Below are positions 44,528-53,935 of a DNA stretch of 64,000 nt, one piece after another (position 1 is the first letter of the stretch; each line of letters opens with the position of its first letter). The position numbers were made by a program, and so were the translations under genes. A model generated the notes under the pieces. That model saw nothing but the letters and a program-made list of their open reading frames with translations. It did no database searches and was not told the origin of the DNA. Source of the DNA: Candidatus Nitrosomarinus catalina (lineage in GTDB: Archaea > Thermoproteota > Nitrososphaeria > Nitrososphaerales > Nitrosopumilaceae); contig NZ_CP021324.1 in the NCBI RefSeq assembly GCF_002156965.1, positions 406,988 to 470,987 on the forward strand, read 5' to 3'.

Positions 44528-47500
44528 AAACGAATCCTTGAAAAAAATTCTTGTACTTGGTAGTGGTGCAATAAAAATTGGTGAAGCTGGAGAATTTGAT
44601 TATTCTGGAAGTCAATGCCTAAAAGCAATTCATGAAGATGGACTCAAAAGTGTTTTAATTAATCCAAACATTGCAACAATTCAAACTGATACTAGATTTG
44701 CAGACCAAGTGTATCTATTACCTGTTACCCCGTCATATGTTGAATCTATTATAGAAAAAGAAAGACCTGATGGGATCATGTTGGCTTATGGTGGTCAGAC
44801 TGCACTCAATTGTGGTGTCAATCTTGAAGATGCTGGAATTCTCAAGAAATATGGTGTAAATGTTCTTGGAACTCAAGTTCAGGGAATTAAAAATACTGAA
44901 GACAGACAGCTTTTCAAGGATCAAATGAAGGCTGCAGGAGTTCCTGTGCTTAAAAGTAAGACTGTAACAAACTTTGATGATGCAAAAAAGGCTGCAGAAG
45001 AACTATCTTATCCTGTGATAATTCGTGTGGCTTACACCCTTGGTGGGCGTGGAGGTGGAATTGCCCATAATGAAATTGAACTTCATGAAATCGTTGAACG
45101 TGGTGTAAAGGCCAGTCTTGTTGGCCAAGTATTAATTGAAGAATACATTGGACATTGGAAACAAATCGAATATGAAGTCATGCAAGACTATGATGGGAAT
45201 AATGTAATCGTATGTAATATGGAAAATGTTCTATCTATGAAAGTTCATACCGGTGATAATATTGTAGTTGCCCCTTCGCAAACAATTGACAACCATGAAT
45301 ATCATGTGCTCCGTTCAGCAGCATTACGTGCAACAAAACATGTTGGAATAGTTGGAGAATGTAACATACAATATGCATTAGATTCTGATTCTGACAGATA
45401 TGTTGCAATTGAAATCAATCCACGTCTTTCACGTTCATCCGCCCTTGCAAGTAAAGCAACTGGTTATCCACTTGCATACATGTCTGCAAAAATTGGATTG
45501 GGATATAATTTATCTGAGCTTGTAAATAGAATCACAAAAAGTACTACTGCTTGTTTTGAACCCTCTCTTGATTATGTTGTATGTAAACACCCTCGATGGG
45601 ACTTTTCAAAATTTGAACTTGTAAATCGTAAACTCGGAGTTACGATGAAATCTGTTGGTGAAGTTATGGCCGTTGGCAGAACCTTTGAGGAATCTTTGCA
45701 AAAAGCAATCAGAATGCTTGACATTGGAAATGATGGACTTGTATTGAATCGTACAAATGGGAAAAAATATAGCGAAGAGGAAATAGAATACAGACTTTCA
45801 CACCATGATGATGAAATACTCTATAATGTTGCAATTGCACTAAAAATGGGAATTTCTGTAAATAGAATTTACAAACTATCTGCAATTGATCCTTGGTTTA
45901 TTGAAAAAATACAAAATATTGTAGACACTGAGGCCAAACTCCAAGAATCTGAACTTAACGAATCTATGATGTGGGAAGCAAAGAAAATGGGGTTTTCAGA
46001 CAAACAAATTGCCAAATCCAAGAACAAAGATCCTGATGAAATTCGTCAAACACGCAAGAAATTAGGAGTAATTCCATCAGTTAAGCAGATTGATACATTA
46101 GCTGCAGAATGGCCTGCTGTTACAAACTATCTGTACCTCACTTATGGTGGTAATTCTAATGACATTTCAGTTCCTGTAGATGAGAAAGGAATAATCGTTG
46201 TTGGGGCTGGTCCATATAGAATTGGAAGTAGTGTAGAATTTGATTGGGGTACGGTGAACATGGTATGGGGATTACAAGAAAATGGAGAGAAACATGTTTC
46301 AGTAGTTAATTGTAATCCTGAAACTGTTTCAACTGATTATGATATTTGTACAAGGTTGTACTTTGAAGAACTAACTCAAGAGCGTCTTCTTGACATTACT
46401 GAATTTGAAAATCCAAAAGGCGTGATTACTTGTGTTGGTGGTCAAACTGCAAATAATTTAACTCCTGGTCTTGCACAACGTGGAATAAACATAATGGGAA
46501 CTAGTGCAATAGATGTTGATAGAGCTGAAGACCGTTCTAAATTTAGTGCTGAACTTGACAAACTGCACATACAACAACCAAAATGGCAAGCATTTTCAAA
46601 TCTTAGTGAAGCAAAAAGTTTTGCTCAAGAAGTTGAATTCCCAGTAATCGTTAGACCTTCTTACGTTTTGTCTGGAGCTGCAATGAAAGTTGTTTGGTCT
46701 CAAGATGAACTTAAAACATATGTGAAAGAAGCAACAGATGTTTCTCCTGATCATCCTGTTGTAATATCAAAATTCATGTTAAATTCACTTGAAGTTGATG
46801 TTGATGGAATTAGTAATGGAAAAGAGGTAGTTATTGGTGCAATAGTTGAACACATTGACTCAGCTGGTGTACACTCTGGTGATGCAATGATGTGTATTCC
46901 TCCATGGAGATTAAACAACAAAATTATTGAAACAATTAATGATTATACTAAAAAAATTGCATTAACATTTAATGTACGGGGACCGTTTAACTTACAATTT
47001 TTAATACATGATGATCATGTTTATGTCATTGAGCTGAACATCAGAGCTTCAAGGTCTATGCCATTTGTCTCAAAACTGGTCAAAACAAACTTGATTTCAC
47101 TAGCATCTAAGGCTATTTTGGACAAACCTTTGCCTAAAATCCCTGAAAACAAATGGCAAAAAATTACTAACTATGGAATTAAAGTCCCTCAATTTTCATT
47201 TATGCAACTAGATGGTGCAGATATTGCATTAGGTGTTGAAATGCAATCTACGGGAGAAGCTGCTTGTTTTGGTAATAGTTTCTATGATGCATTGTCAAAA
47301 GGTCTGACTTCAGTTGGATATAATTTGCCTAAGAAAGGGACTGCACTTGTAACTGTTGGAGGTGCAACAAATAAAGAAAAACTTTTGCCTAGTATTGCAA
47401 AACTCAAACAGTTAGGATTCAAAATTTTAGCAACAGAACATACTGCTGAATTTTTTGAAGAAAAACTTGGTGATGTTGAAATTGTACACAAAATTTCAGA

Positions 47501-47762
47501 ACCTGAAAGAAAACCAAACATATCTGATTTACTTTATGAGAAAAAGATAGACTTTATCATAAATATTCCAAGTACTCTATCTTTGGAAAAATATGTGGGA
47601 ATGCTTGATGATGAATATCAGATACGAAGAAAATCTTTGGAGCTGGGAATTCCTGTTTTGACAACTCTTGAACTGGCAGATTCTTTTGTTAAAACTTTGG
47701 AATGGCTTAAAGACAACAAACCTACAATAGATCCAATTGCTCCTTACGACAAGTATGAATAA
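44520..47762 (+). CDS. carB: Carbamoyl-phosphate synthase large subunit
   Basis: It makes carbamoyl phosphate for arginine and pyrimidines. The 1080-residue protein has the two homologous ATP-grasp halves (ALGSGAIKIGEAGEFDYSG type start; VVGAGPYRIGSSVEFDWG in the second half), the YTLGGRGGGI loop and VEINPRLSRSSALASKATG. The C-terminal regulatory-like domain begins near GTALVTVGGATNKEKL. It overlaps carA by 8 nt, so both are one unit. Confidence 0.97.
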   Translation: MPKNESLKKILVLGSGAIKIGEAGEFDYSGSQCLKAIHEDGLKSVLINPNIATIQTDTRFADQVYLLPVTPSYVESIIEKERPDGIMLAYGGQTALNCGVNLEDAGILKKYGVNVLGTQVQGIKNTEDRQLFKDQMKAAGVPVLKSKTVTNFDDAKKAAEELSYPVIIRVAYTLGGRGGGIAHNEIELHEIVERGVKASLVGQVLIEEYIGHWKQIEYEVMQDYDGNNVIVCNMENVLSMKVHTGDNIVVAPSQTIDNHEYHVLRSAALRATKHVGIVGECNIQYALDSDSDRYVAIEINPRLSRSSALASKATGYPLAYMSAKIGLGYNLSELVNRITKSTTACFEPSLDYVVCKHPRWDFSKFELVNRKLGVTMKSVGEVMAVGRTFEESLQKAIRMLDIGNDGLVLNRTNGKKYSEEEIEYRLSHHDDEILYNVAIALKMGISVNRIYKLSAIDPWFIEKIQNIVDTEAKLQESELNESMMWEAKKMGFSDKQIAKSKNKDPDEIRQTRKKLGVIPSVKQIDTLAAEWPAVTNYLYLTYGGNSNDISVPVDEKGIIVVGAGPYRIGSSVEFDWGTVNMVWGLQENGEKHVSVVNCNPETVSTDYDICTRLYFEELTQERLLDITEFENPKGVITCVGGQTANNLTPGLAQRGINIMGTSAIDVDRAEDRSKFSAELDKLHIQQPKWQAFSNLSEAKSFAQEVEFPVIVRPSYVLSGAAMKVVWSQDELKTYVKEATDVSPDHPVVISKFMLNSLEVDVDGISNGKEVVIGAIVEHIDSAGVHSGDAMMCIPPWRLNNKIIETINDYTKKIALTFNVRGPFNLQFLIHDDHVYVIELNIRASRSMPFVSKLVKTNLISLASKAILDKPLPKIPENKWQKITNYGIKVPQFSFMQLDGADIALGVEMQSTGEAACFGNSFYDALSKGLTSVGYNLPKKGTALVTVGGATNKEKLLPSIAKLKQLGFKILATEHTAEFFEEKLGDVEIVHKISEPERKPNISDLLYEKKIDFIINIPSTLSLEKYVGMLDDEYQIRRKSLELGIPVLTTLELADSFVKTLEWLKDNKPTIDPIAPYDKYE

Positions 47763-47830
47763 CTTTTTAAAATTTTAAGAGAGTTGTTTTTGAAATTTTT
47801 TAAAAGATCAAGGTTATACGAGTGTAATTT

Positions 47831-48145
47831 ATGAATAAATTATTGAATAAAGAACCTGATCGAATTGAACAATTAGTTTCTGAAAAACGTGTTAAATTAC
47901 ATCTTTTTGAGCCTAGTCAAAGAAAAATTTGGACAGTAGTGGGAAAGACTGAAGAACATTGGGTTGATCCTGATGGTTGTTTTTGTTCTTGTCCTGGATT
48001 TTATTTTGGCTCAATTAATGGTAAGACTTCTTGTTATCATTTGGATTCAATTCAATATGCAAAAAATCAAAATAAATTTGAAACAATTATTTTTTCTGAT
48101 GATGAATTTTCTAGTTTTTTAACTGGTTTAATTTCTGATTTATAA
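47831..48145 (+). CDS. Small SWIM-type zinc-finger protein
   Basis: The 104-residue protein has a cysteine motif CFCSCPGFYFGSINGKTSCYHL, matching the CxC...CxH spacing of SWIM zinc fingers, which bind DNA, RNA or proteins. The rest is charged and helical. In archaea SWIM proteins sometimes act with helicases or RadA-like proteins, but nothing here shows a partner. Confidence 0.75.
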   Translation: MNKLLNKEPDRIEQLVSEKRVKLHLFEPSQRKIWTVVGKTEEHWVDPDGCFCSCPGFYFGSINGKTSCYHLDSIQYAKNQNKFETIIFSDDEFSSFLTGLISDL

Positions 48146-48193
48146 TTATTCATTATTAGAATATGTTATTAACTAGAAATTTAATTGATTTAC

Positions 48194-48445
48194 ATGGATG
48201 ACAACAAAATTAATTTAGAAATTGAAAAAATTGCAAATCTAATGGTTCATGATGATGTATCTTCTGATGAACAGGATGTAACAAAATTAGAAAAATATAG
48301 AGATCAAATTAAAATTGATTTGAATGTTGATGATGAAGAAGCTATGAAACTTGTTTACGAAACGTTAGTTTATAGAAAATTAAAAAGTTCAGATTCCAGT
48401 GACATGTTAGAAAAAGGCACTGATTTTGGTGCTGGATTTAGTTGA
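48194..48445 (+). CDS. Small acidic protein, function unknown
   Basis: From ATG 48194 the protein is 83 residues, with a helical acidic part (KINLEIEKIANLMVHDDVSS) and a YETLVYRKLKSS helix. A TTG at 48185 would add three residues. It follows the SWIM-type gene by 48 bp. No family recognised. Confidence 0.6.
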   Translation: MDDNKINLEIEKIANLMVHDDVSSDEQDVTKLEKYRDQIKIDLNVDDEEAMKLVYETLVYRKLKSSDSSDMLEKGTDFGAGFS

Positions 48446-48449
48446 CGAA

Positions 48450-48746
48450 TTATAACTGAACTGTATCAATATCGTCTTTTGAAACTCCTTTCCAAAGTCC
48501 CACCATTCCTTCTGGTTCAACTTCATCAACTTTAGTAATTTGTTGAATCTTTATGTGATCCGGATTTGGTGGCATCCACAACATTGCCATGTAATCCCCA
48601 ACATTTCCAACTTTAGTTGGTAATGCCATGGTGACTTTTTCACTTGTGAATCCTTTTGAGATCAGAGCATTCATTGCTTTTTCTTTAAGATCCATTCTCC
48701 CGTGTAGGAACAAATAGACATCTTTTTGAGTATCAATTTCTGCCAT
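48450..48746 (-). CDS. Small protein, function unknown
   Basis: The 98-residue protein includes DVYLFLHGRMDLKEKAMNAL and MAMLWMPPNPDHIKIQQ, suggesting a mixed alpha/beta fold. No cysteine pairs, signal or membrane segment. It converges with the gene at 48194. Confidence 0.6.
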   Translation of the reverse strand: MAEIDTQKDVYLFLHGRMDLKEKAMNALISKGFTSEKVTMALPTKVGNVGDYMAMLWMPPNPDHIKIQQITKVDEVEPEGMVGLWKGVSKDDIDTVQL

Positions 48747-48834
48747 AACCAGATTAATTTGCTAAACTAAATCAATCTTTCCAGATCTATTGTCTTCCAA
48801 AAAGGGTTAAATTACAATAAACAAGATTTGAACT

Positions 48835-49128
48835 ATGAAAATATTCACTGTAGGCAGTAAATCCTTTGTAACAAGTTTTCAATTGGCAGGAATTCCGGGA
48901 ATAATTTCTGAAACTCCTGATTCTGCGTTAACAGAAATAACAAAATTAACTGATGATTCTGATGTGGGATTAGTTTTAGTCAGTGATGATATTACTGAAT
49001 CTATTAACGATGAATTAACTGCACTTAGAGCACAAAAATCTACTCTTGTCTTTGCATTACCTGCAACTGGAAGTGAAAAAACTGAGGTTGATTATAGAGT
49101 AATGTTGAAAAAGATTCTCGGTGTTTGA
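48835..49128 (+). CDS. atpF: A-type ATP synthase subunit F
   Basis: The 97-residue protein follows the A/V-ATPase subunit F pattern: MKIFTVGSKSFVTSFQLAGI, VGLVLVSDDI, then the LPATGSEKTEVDYRVMLKKIL end. It is a small Rossmann-like stalk subunit of the proton-driven (or proton-pumping) ATP synthase. The other ATP synthase genes are not in this window. Confidence 0.88.
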   Translation: MKIFTVGSKSFVTSFQLAGIPGIISETPDSALTEITKLTDDSDVGLVLVSDDITESINDELTALRAQKSTLVFALPATGSEKTEVDYRVMLKKILGV

Positions 49129-49165
49129 TCTAATCTACTTATACTCAATTTCTTAAAGTTATACT

Positions 49166-50194
49166 ATGAAAACCGCATCAGTAAAAGGCTCATCAATTAT
49201 TTCCGTTGATGAAACTTCAAAACCCAAATTGAATTCTGGTGATATTTTAGTTCAAATGCATGCATGTGGAATTTGTGGTTCTGATTTGGAAAAAGTATTT
49301 GGTCAATATGGTCAACCATCAATGCGTTTAGGTCATGAACCTGCTGGAGTTATTTTAGATGTTGCATCTGATGTTGTAGATTTTAAGAAAGGTGATAGGG
49401 TATTCACTCATCATCATGTTTCATGTTATGATTGTCATTTTTGTAATCATGGAAATGAAACAATGTGTAAAAAATACTCTGAAACTAATTTGTCTCCTTG
49501 TGGTTTATCTGAAGAATATGTTGTACCTGCTTGGAATGTTTCTCATGGTGGTGTTTTAAAAATTTCTGATTCTATGAGTTTTGAAGAAGCTGCAATGATT
49601 GAACCTTTAGCATGTTGTGTAAGAGCTTGGAAAAAATGTGATTATAATGAAGGTGATTCAACTGCAATTTTTGGAGTTGGTCCAACTGGAATGATGCATG
49701 TGATGCTTGCTCAGGCAAAAAAGTTTTCTAAAATATTTTGTTTTGATGTAAATGATTTTAGATTAGATTTTGCAAAAAAATTCAACATAACTGAATCCAT
49801 TTCTTCAATGGATGAAAATAGAACACAGAAAATTTTAGATCAAACTAACAATTTGGGCGTTGATGTAGCAATTGTTGCAACTAGTAGTCTAAAAGCTCTT
49901 GAAGATGCAATTGATATGGTTCGAAAAGGAGGCACTGTAATGATGTTTGGTGTTCCTTCTAAAGGTGCTATGATCGATTTAGATATGAGCAAAGTTTACT
50001 CTAAAGAAATTACGCTTGTTACAAGCTATGCTGCATCTGATGATGATACTAAAGCAGCACTTGAATTAATTGAATCATCTAAAATTGATGTGAAACAATT
50101 GATTACTCATACTTATTCTATATCTGATACACAAAAAGCGTTTGACCATGCAAAAACTGGTGATAATGCAATGAAGATTATCATTACAAAATAA
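49166..50194 (+). CDS. Zinc-dependent MDR-family alcohol dehydrogenase
   Basis: The 342-residue medium-chain dehydrogenase has the catalytic zinc site (ACGICGSDLE, GHEPAG), structural-zinc cysteines (CYDCHFCNHGNETMC) and the Rossmann GVGPTGMMHVMLA. It probably oxidises an alcohol or sugar alcohol with NAD(P). It is followed after 46 bp by the LsrF-like aldolase gene, so the pair probably handles one substrate (inference). Confidence 0.9.
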   Translation: MKTASVKGSSIISVDETSKPKLNSGDILVQMHACGICGSDLEKVFGQYGQPSMRLGHEPAGVILDVASDVVDFKKGDRVFTHHHVSCYDCHFCNHGNETMCKKYSETNLSPCGLSEEYVVPAWNVSHGGVLKISDSMSFEEAAMIEPLACCVRAWKKCDYNEGDSTAIFGVGPTGMMHVMLAQAKKFSKIFCFDVNDFRLDFAKKFNITESISSMDENRTQKILDQTNNLGVDVAIVATSSLKALEDAIDMVRKGGTVMMFGVPSKGAMIDLDMSKVYSKEITLVTSYAASDDDTKAALELIESSKIDVKQLITHTYSISDTQKAFDHAKTGDNAMKIIITK

Positions 50195-50240
50195 GAAAGG
50201 CTTAAGAAAGGTATTTTTTTTATTTCAAAATCGAAGAGAA

Positions 50241-51173
50241 ATGGAATGGGGATTACAAAATAGATTATCTAGAATTATCAAACCTCACAATAATCGTGCA
50301 TTAATGTTAGCTGTTGATCATGGGTATTTCTTGGGCCCAACTGAAAAACTTGAAAATCCAAAAAAAGTCATTGCGCCTTTACTAAGACACTGTGATTCTT
50401 TAATGCTTACAAGAGGAGTTCAAAGAACTTCCGTTGATCCAGCTTCAGAAACTCCAATGGTCTTGAGAGTTTCTGGTGGTTCTAGTATTATTGGAGATGA
50501 TTTATCTCAAGAAGATATTACAGTTTCAATTGAAGAAGCACTTCGTTTGAATGCAAGTTGTGTTGCAATGTCTATCTTTGTTGGTTCAAAATATGAATAT
50601 CAAACAATTGTAAATTTGGGTAAATTAGTTAATGAGGCAGAAAAATATGGAATGCCTGTTTTAGCAGTTACTGCTGTTGGTAAAGAATTAGGAAAAGATG
50701 CAAGATATCTTTCATTGGCATGTAGAGTTGCTGCAGAGCAAGGTGCACATATTGTTAAAACCTATTATTGTGATAATTTTGAAAAAGTTGTTGAATCCTG
50801 CCCTGTTCCAATAATTGTTGCAGGTGGAAAGAAGATTCCTGAAAGAGATGCTTTGCAATTAACATATAATGCAATTAAAGCCGGTGCAGTTGGTCTTGAT
50901 ATGGGTCGAAATATCTGGCAATCTGAACATCCTGTCGCAATGATCAAAGCAGCACGCTCAATTATTCATGGAAATTCTAACGTTGAACAAGCATATGCTC
51001 TTTATAAAAAATTAGCTGCAAATGATAAATCAAAAAAACCTAATCCAAATCAAAACAAAAACAAATCAAAAAAACCTAATCCAAATCAAAACAAAAACAA
51101 ATCAAAAAAACCTAATCCAAATCAAAACAAAAACAAATCAAAAAAATCTAATCCAAATCAAAACAAAAAATAA
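50241..51173 (+). CDS. LsrF-like class I aldolase/thiolase with a KSKKPNPNQNKN-repeat tail
   Basis: The catalytic part (residues 1-255) resembles LsrF, the AI-2-processing enzyme: GLQNRLSRIIKPHNNRALML, VDHGYFLGPTEKL, IIVAGGKKIPERDAL, and VGLDMGRNIWQSEHPVAM. The Schiff-base lysine is expected in HIVKTYYC. Residues about 263-310 are four 12-residue repeats of Lys/Asn/Pro/Gln. Other members lack such a tail (memory). The substrate in this archaeon is unknown; 2-amino-3,7-dideoxyheptulosonate synthase is a less likely alternative. Confidence 0.82.
   Translation: MEWGLQNRLSRIIKPHNNRALMLAVDHGYFLGPTEKLENPKKVIAPLLRHCDSLMLTRGVQRTSVDPASETPMVLRVSGGSSIIGDDLSQEDITVSIEEALRLNASCVAMSIFVGSKYEYQTIVNLGKLVNEAEKYGMPVLAVTAVGKELGKDARYLSLACRVAAEQGAHIVKTYYCDNFEKVVESCPVPIIVAGGKKIPERDALQLTYNAIKAGAVGLDMGRNIWQSEHPVAMIKAARSIIHGNSNVEQAYALYKKLAANDKSKKPNPNQNKNKSKKPNPNQNKNKSKKPNPNQNKNKSKKSNPNQNKK
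51027..51170 (+). repeat. Four 36-bp tandem repeats at the end of the LsrF-like gene
   Basis: The unit AAATCAAAAAAACCTAATCC then AAATCAAAACAAAAAC is repeated at 51027, 51063, 51099 and 51135, with a near-identical last copy (Ser for Pro, Lys for the last Asn). It codes for KSKKPNPNQNKN. Near-identity at DNA level suggests recent growth or active copy-number change. Confidence 0.93.
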
Positions 51174-51180
51174 TTAAAAA

Positions 51181-51594
51181 TTATTGATCAATTTTTGACA
51201 AATGAATATGTGCAATTTTCCATGTTGGCTGCTTAACTAATACAAATGTGGCGCGCCCATTAATTATCATATGTTCGCCTGTGTATGCTTTGTTATCTAC
51301 CAGCATCCCTTTTTGCATTAATTCTAAAGCTACAATTGCAAAATTTTCAAAAATACTAATTTTTGGATTTTTTATTTCATAATCATAATCTGAAATACTG
51401 ATGAATCTCAATTCTTCTAATTCAATTGTGGTTTGATAGTCTTTTAGATCATAAGGTGGTAAATCACTAAAACTTGAAAATTTTGGATCATCTAAATGAA
51501 TTTCTCTTAGTTTGCTAAGATCCTTGCTAATTCCTGATTGAAATAATGTTTCAATTATTTTGATAATTTCTTCGTTATCTGTCAAAATGTTCAT
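51181..51594 (-). CDS. SnoaL/NTF2-like fold protein
   Basis: The 137-residue protein begins with helices (IIKIIETLFQSGISKDLSKL, REIHLDDPKFSSF) and continues with beta strands (FAIVALELMQKGMLVD, THIIN-like HMIINGRATFVLVKQPTWKIAHIHLSK). This is the NTF2/SnoaL fold, shared by many small enzymes and binders. No substrate is implied. Confidence 0.7.
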   Translation of the reverse strand: MNILTDNEEIIKIIETLFQSGISKDLSKLREIHLDDPKFSSFSDLPPYDLKDYQTTIELEELRFISISDYDYEIKNPKISIFENFAIVALELMQKGMLVDNKAYTGEHMIINGRATFVLVKQPTWKIAHIHLSKIDQ

Positions 51595-51731
51595 TTAAAA
51601 TCTAAAAATTATCTGTTTAAGTCTATCTAACTAAAAATTATTTTTCATTTTCTTATTGATTACCCTTGTTAGTGATGTAAATTAGTTAGAATTCTTGGAT
51701 TTGAGCCTATTATTTTGATACATTTTAAATT

Positions 51732-53444
51732 ATGGAGAAAAATTTAATCAATATTATGGAAAGTATGACTGGTGCAAAAGCCTTGATGACTGCAATGGAA
51801 AAAGAAGGCGTCAAAGAGGTATTTGGATTACCTGGAGGGGCAAATCTTCCAATGTATGATGAATTTTCACGATGTGATATTAGACATATTTTAGTACGCC
51901 ACGAACAATCTGCATCACACATGGCTGATGGTTTTGGTCGTGTTAGTAGAAAACCTGGAGTTTGTTTTGCAACTTCTGGACCTGGTGCTACAAATATCTT
52001 AACTGGGATAGCAACTGCTCAAGCAGATTCAGCACCTATGATTGCAGTAACTGGACAAGTTCCTGTTGCAATGATCGGAAAAGATGCATTTCAAGAAAGT
52101 GATATTATTGGAATGGCAAATCCTGTTGTCAAATATGCTTTTCAACCTAGAACTCCTGGGGAAGTTCCTGAAGTAGTAAAAAAGGGATTTTACATTGCAG
52201 AAACTGGTAGACCTGGACCTGTACTTATTGATGTTCCAAAAGATGTTCAACAAAATGAATCTCCGATGAATTTTCCTGATGAGTTTAAAATTCAAGGTTA
52301 TCATCCTTGGACTGATCCTGATATTGTAGCTTGTGAAAAAGCAATTGAAATGTTACTTAATTCTGAAAAACCAATTATCTTAGCTGGGGGTGGAACTATT
52401 ATCTCATCAGCATTTGCTGAATTGCAATCTATTGCTGAAACCTTAATGCTTCCTGTAGTTACAACTTTCAAAGGTAAAGGCGCATTTCCTGAAAACCATC
52501 CATTATCTCTAGGCCCAATTGGAATGCATGGTCATGCTGAAGCAAATAAAATGATGGCTGAAGCTGATTGTGTTCTGGCAATTGGAACAAGATTCTCTGA
52601 TAGGTCTGTTGGAACTTTTGAGGCTTTTGAAAAACGATTAAAAATTATTCATATGGATGTTGATCCTGCTGAAATTGGTAAAAATCAAACAACCAATTTA
52701 GCAGTTGTTGGTGATGTTCGTACTTCACTTAGAATTATGGTAAAGTTGCTTTTACAAAAACAAATCAAAAAAACTGAAGAATCTGTTTGGTTCAAACATG
52801 TTAAAGAAACTAAAGAATATTGGCAAGAAAATTTGAAACTTCATCCAGGTGAAATGGGTGCAGCAAAAATTCTTAGAAAACTAAGAGAAGTATTGCCAAA
52901 AGAATCGATTATCACTACTGAAGTTGGTCAACATCAAATGTGGGCTTCATTATTTTATGATGTAATTCAACCTGGAACTTTCTTTAGTTCTACAGGACTT
53001 GGTACAATGGGTTGGGGTTTTCCTGCATCCATCGGAGCAAAAGTTGCTAGACCTAATGTTCCAGTTGTTGACATCGCAGGGGATGGAAGTTTTAGTATGA
53101 CTGAAAATTCTCTTGCAACTGCAGTGTTAGAAGATATTCCTGTAATTGTATTTGTTTTGAATAATTCAACATTGGGTATGGTAGCTCAATGGCAAAGAAC
53201 ATTTTATGATAGAAGAATGGTTGGTGTGGACCAAGGTGGTTGTCCTGATTATGTTAAATTAGCAGAATCTTATGGAGCTCAAGGAATCCGAGCACAATCA
53301 ATGGATGAATTGGATAAAGCAATTAAAACTGCAATTAGCAGTGAAGTAGCTACAGTTATTGATATCCCAATTGATCCTGAAGAAGACGTATTGCCATTTG
53401 TTGCTCCTGGAACTTCGTTATCGGATATGATTTTACCTTCTTAG
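51732..53444 (+). CDS. ilvB: Acetolactate synthase, large (catalytic) subunit
   Basis: This thiamin-diphosphate enzyme makes acetolactate for valine and leucine, or acetohydroxybutyrate for isoleucine. It has the N-terminal HEQSASHMADGFGRVS (catalytic Glu), VFATSGPGATN-like segment, and the TPP/Mg motif GDGSFSMTENSLATAV...NNSTLGM. The length of 570 residues is typical. It heads a four-gene BCAA operon: ilvN begins 8 nt beyond its end. Confidence 0.96.
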   Translation: MEKNLINIMESMTGAKALMTAMEKEGVKEVFGLPGGANLPMYDEFSRCDIRHILVRHEQSASHMADGFGRVSRKPGVCFATSGPGATNILTGIATAQADSAPMIAVTGQVPVAMIGKDAFQESDIIGMANPVVKYAFQPRTPGEVPEVVKKGFYIAETGRPGPVLIDVPKDVQQNESPMNFPDEFKIQGYHPWTDPDIVACEKAIEMLLNSEKPIILAGGGTIISSAFAELQSIAETLMLPVVTTFKGKGAFPENHPLSLGPIGMHGHAEANKMMAEADCVLAIGTRFSDRSVGTFEAFEKRLKIIHMDVDPAEIGKNQTTNLAVVGDVRTSLRIMVKLLLQKQIKKTEESVWFKHVKETKEYWQENLKLHPGEMGAAKILRKLREVLPKESIITTEVGQHQMWASLFYDVIQPGTFFSSTGLGTMGWGFPASIGAKVARPNVPVVDIAGDGSFSMTENSLATAVLEDIPVIVFVLNNSTLGMVAQWQRTFYDRRMVGVDQGGCPDYVKLAESYGAQGIRAQSMDELDKAIKTAISSEVATVIDIPIDPEEDVLPFVAPGTSLSDMILPS

Positions 53445-53452
53445 TGATAATT

Positions 53453-53935
53453 ATGTGGGCTATCCTTTCTGTTTTAGTTGAAAACAAACCAGGTGTGTTG
53501 TTTAAGATTACACATCTTTTTAGATCCAGAAATTTCAATATTGATAGTATTTCTGTAGGGATAACTGATAATCCAGATTATTCTAGAATGACTATTACCT
53601 CATATGGAGATGAGAAACAAATTGAACAAATTGTAAAACAACTTGATAAAATGATTGATACTGTTGAGGTAAAACATTTGGATGAGCACAAAACAGTTTT
53701 TCGTGAACTATGTATTTTTAAGTTAAAACTAAGTAATGCTAATGATAGCATGGAAGTAAACAAATTGGCAAATGCATATGGTGGAAAAGTACATGATGTG
53801 AAAAAGGATTCAATTATGGTTGAGATAACTTCTACTCCAGATCAAATCAAAGCATTTGAAGAATTAGCAAAACCATTTGGAATAATTGATGTTGCACGAA
53901 CCGGTGTTACTGCTTTGCAAAGGAGCGGAGCTTGA
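53453..53935 (+). CDS. ilvN: Acetolactate synthase, small (regulatory) subunit
   Basis: The 160-residue ACT-domain protein starts MWAILSVLVENKPGVLFKIT at ATG 53453 (a GTG at 53444 would add three residues). It shows the ACT loop PGVLFKITHLFRSRNFNID and the C-terminal DLAKPFG-like end. It confers valine feedback on IlvB. The leuA start lies inside its stop (TTG 53932). Confidence 0.92.
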   Translation: MWAILSVLVENKPGVLFKITHLFRSRNFNIDSISVGITDNPDYSRMTITSYGDEKQIEQIVKQLDKMIDTVEVKHLDEHKTVFRELCIFKLKLSNANDSMEVNKLANAYGGKVHDVKKDSIMVEITSTPDQIKAFEELAKPFGIIDVARTGVTALQRSGA

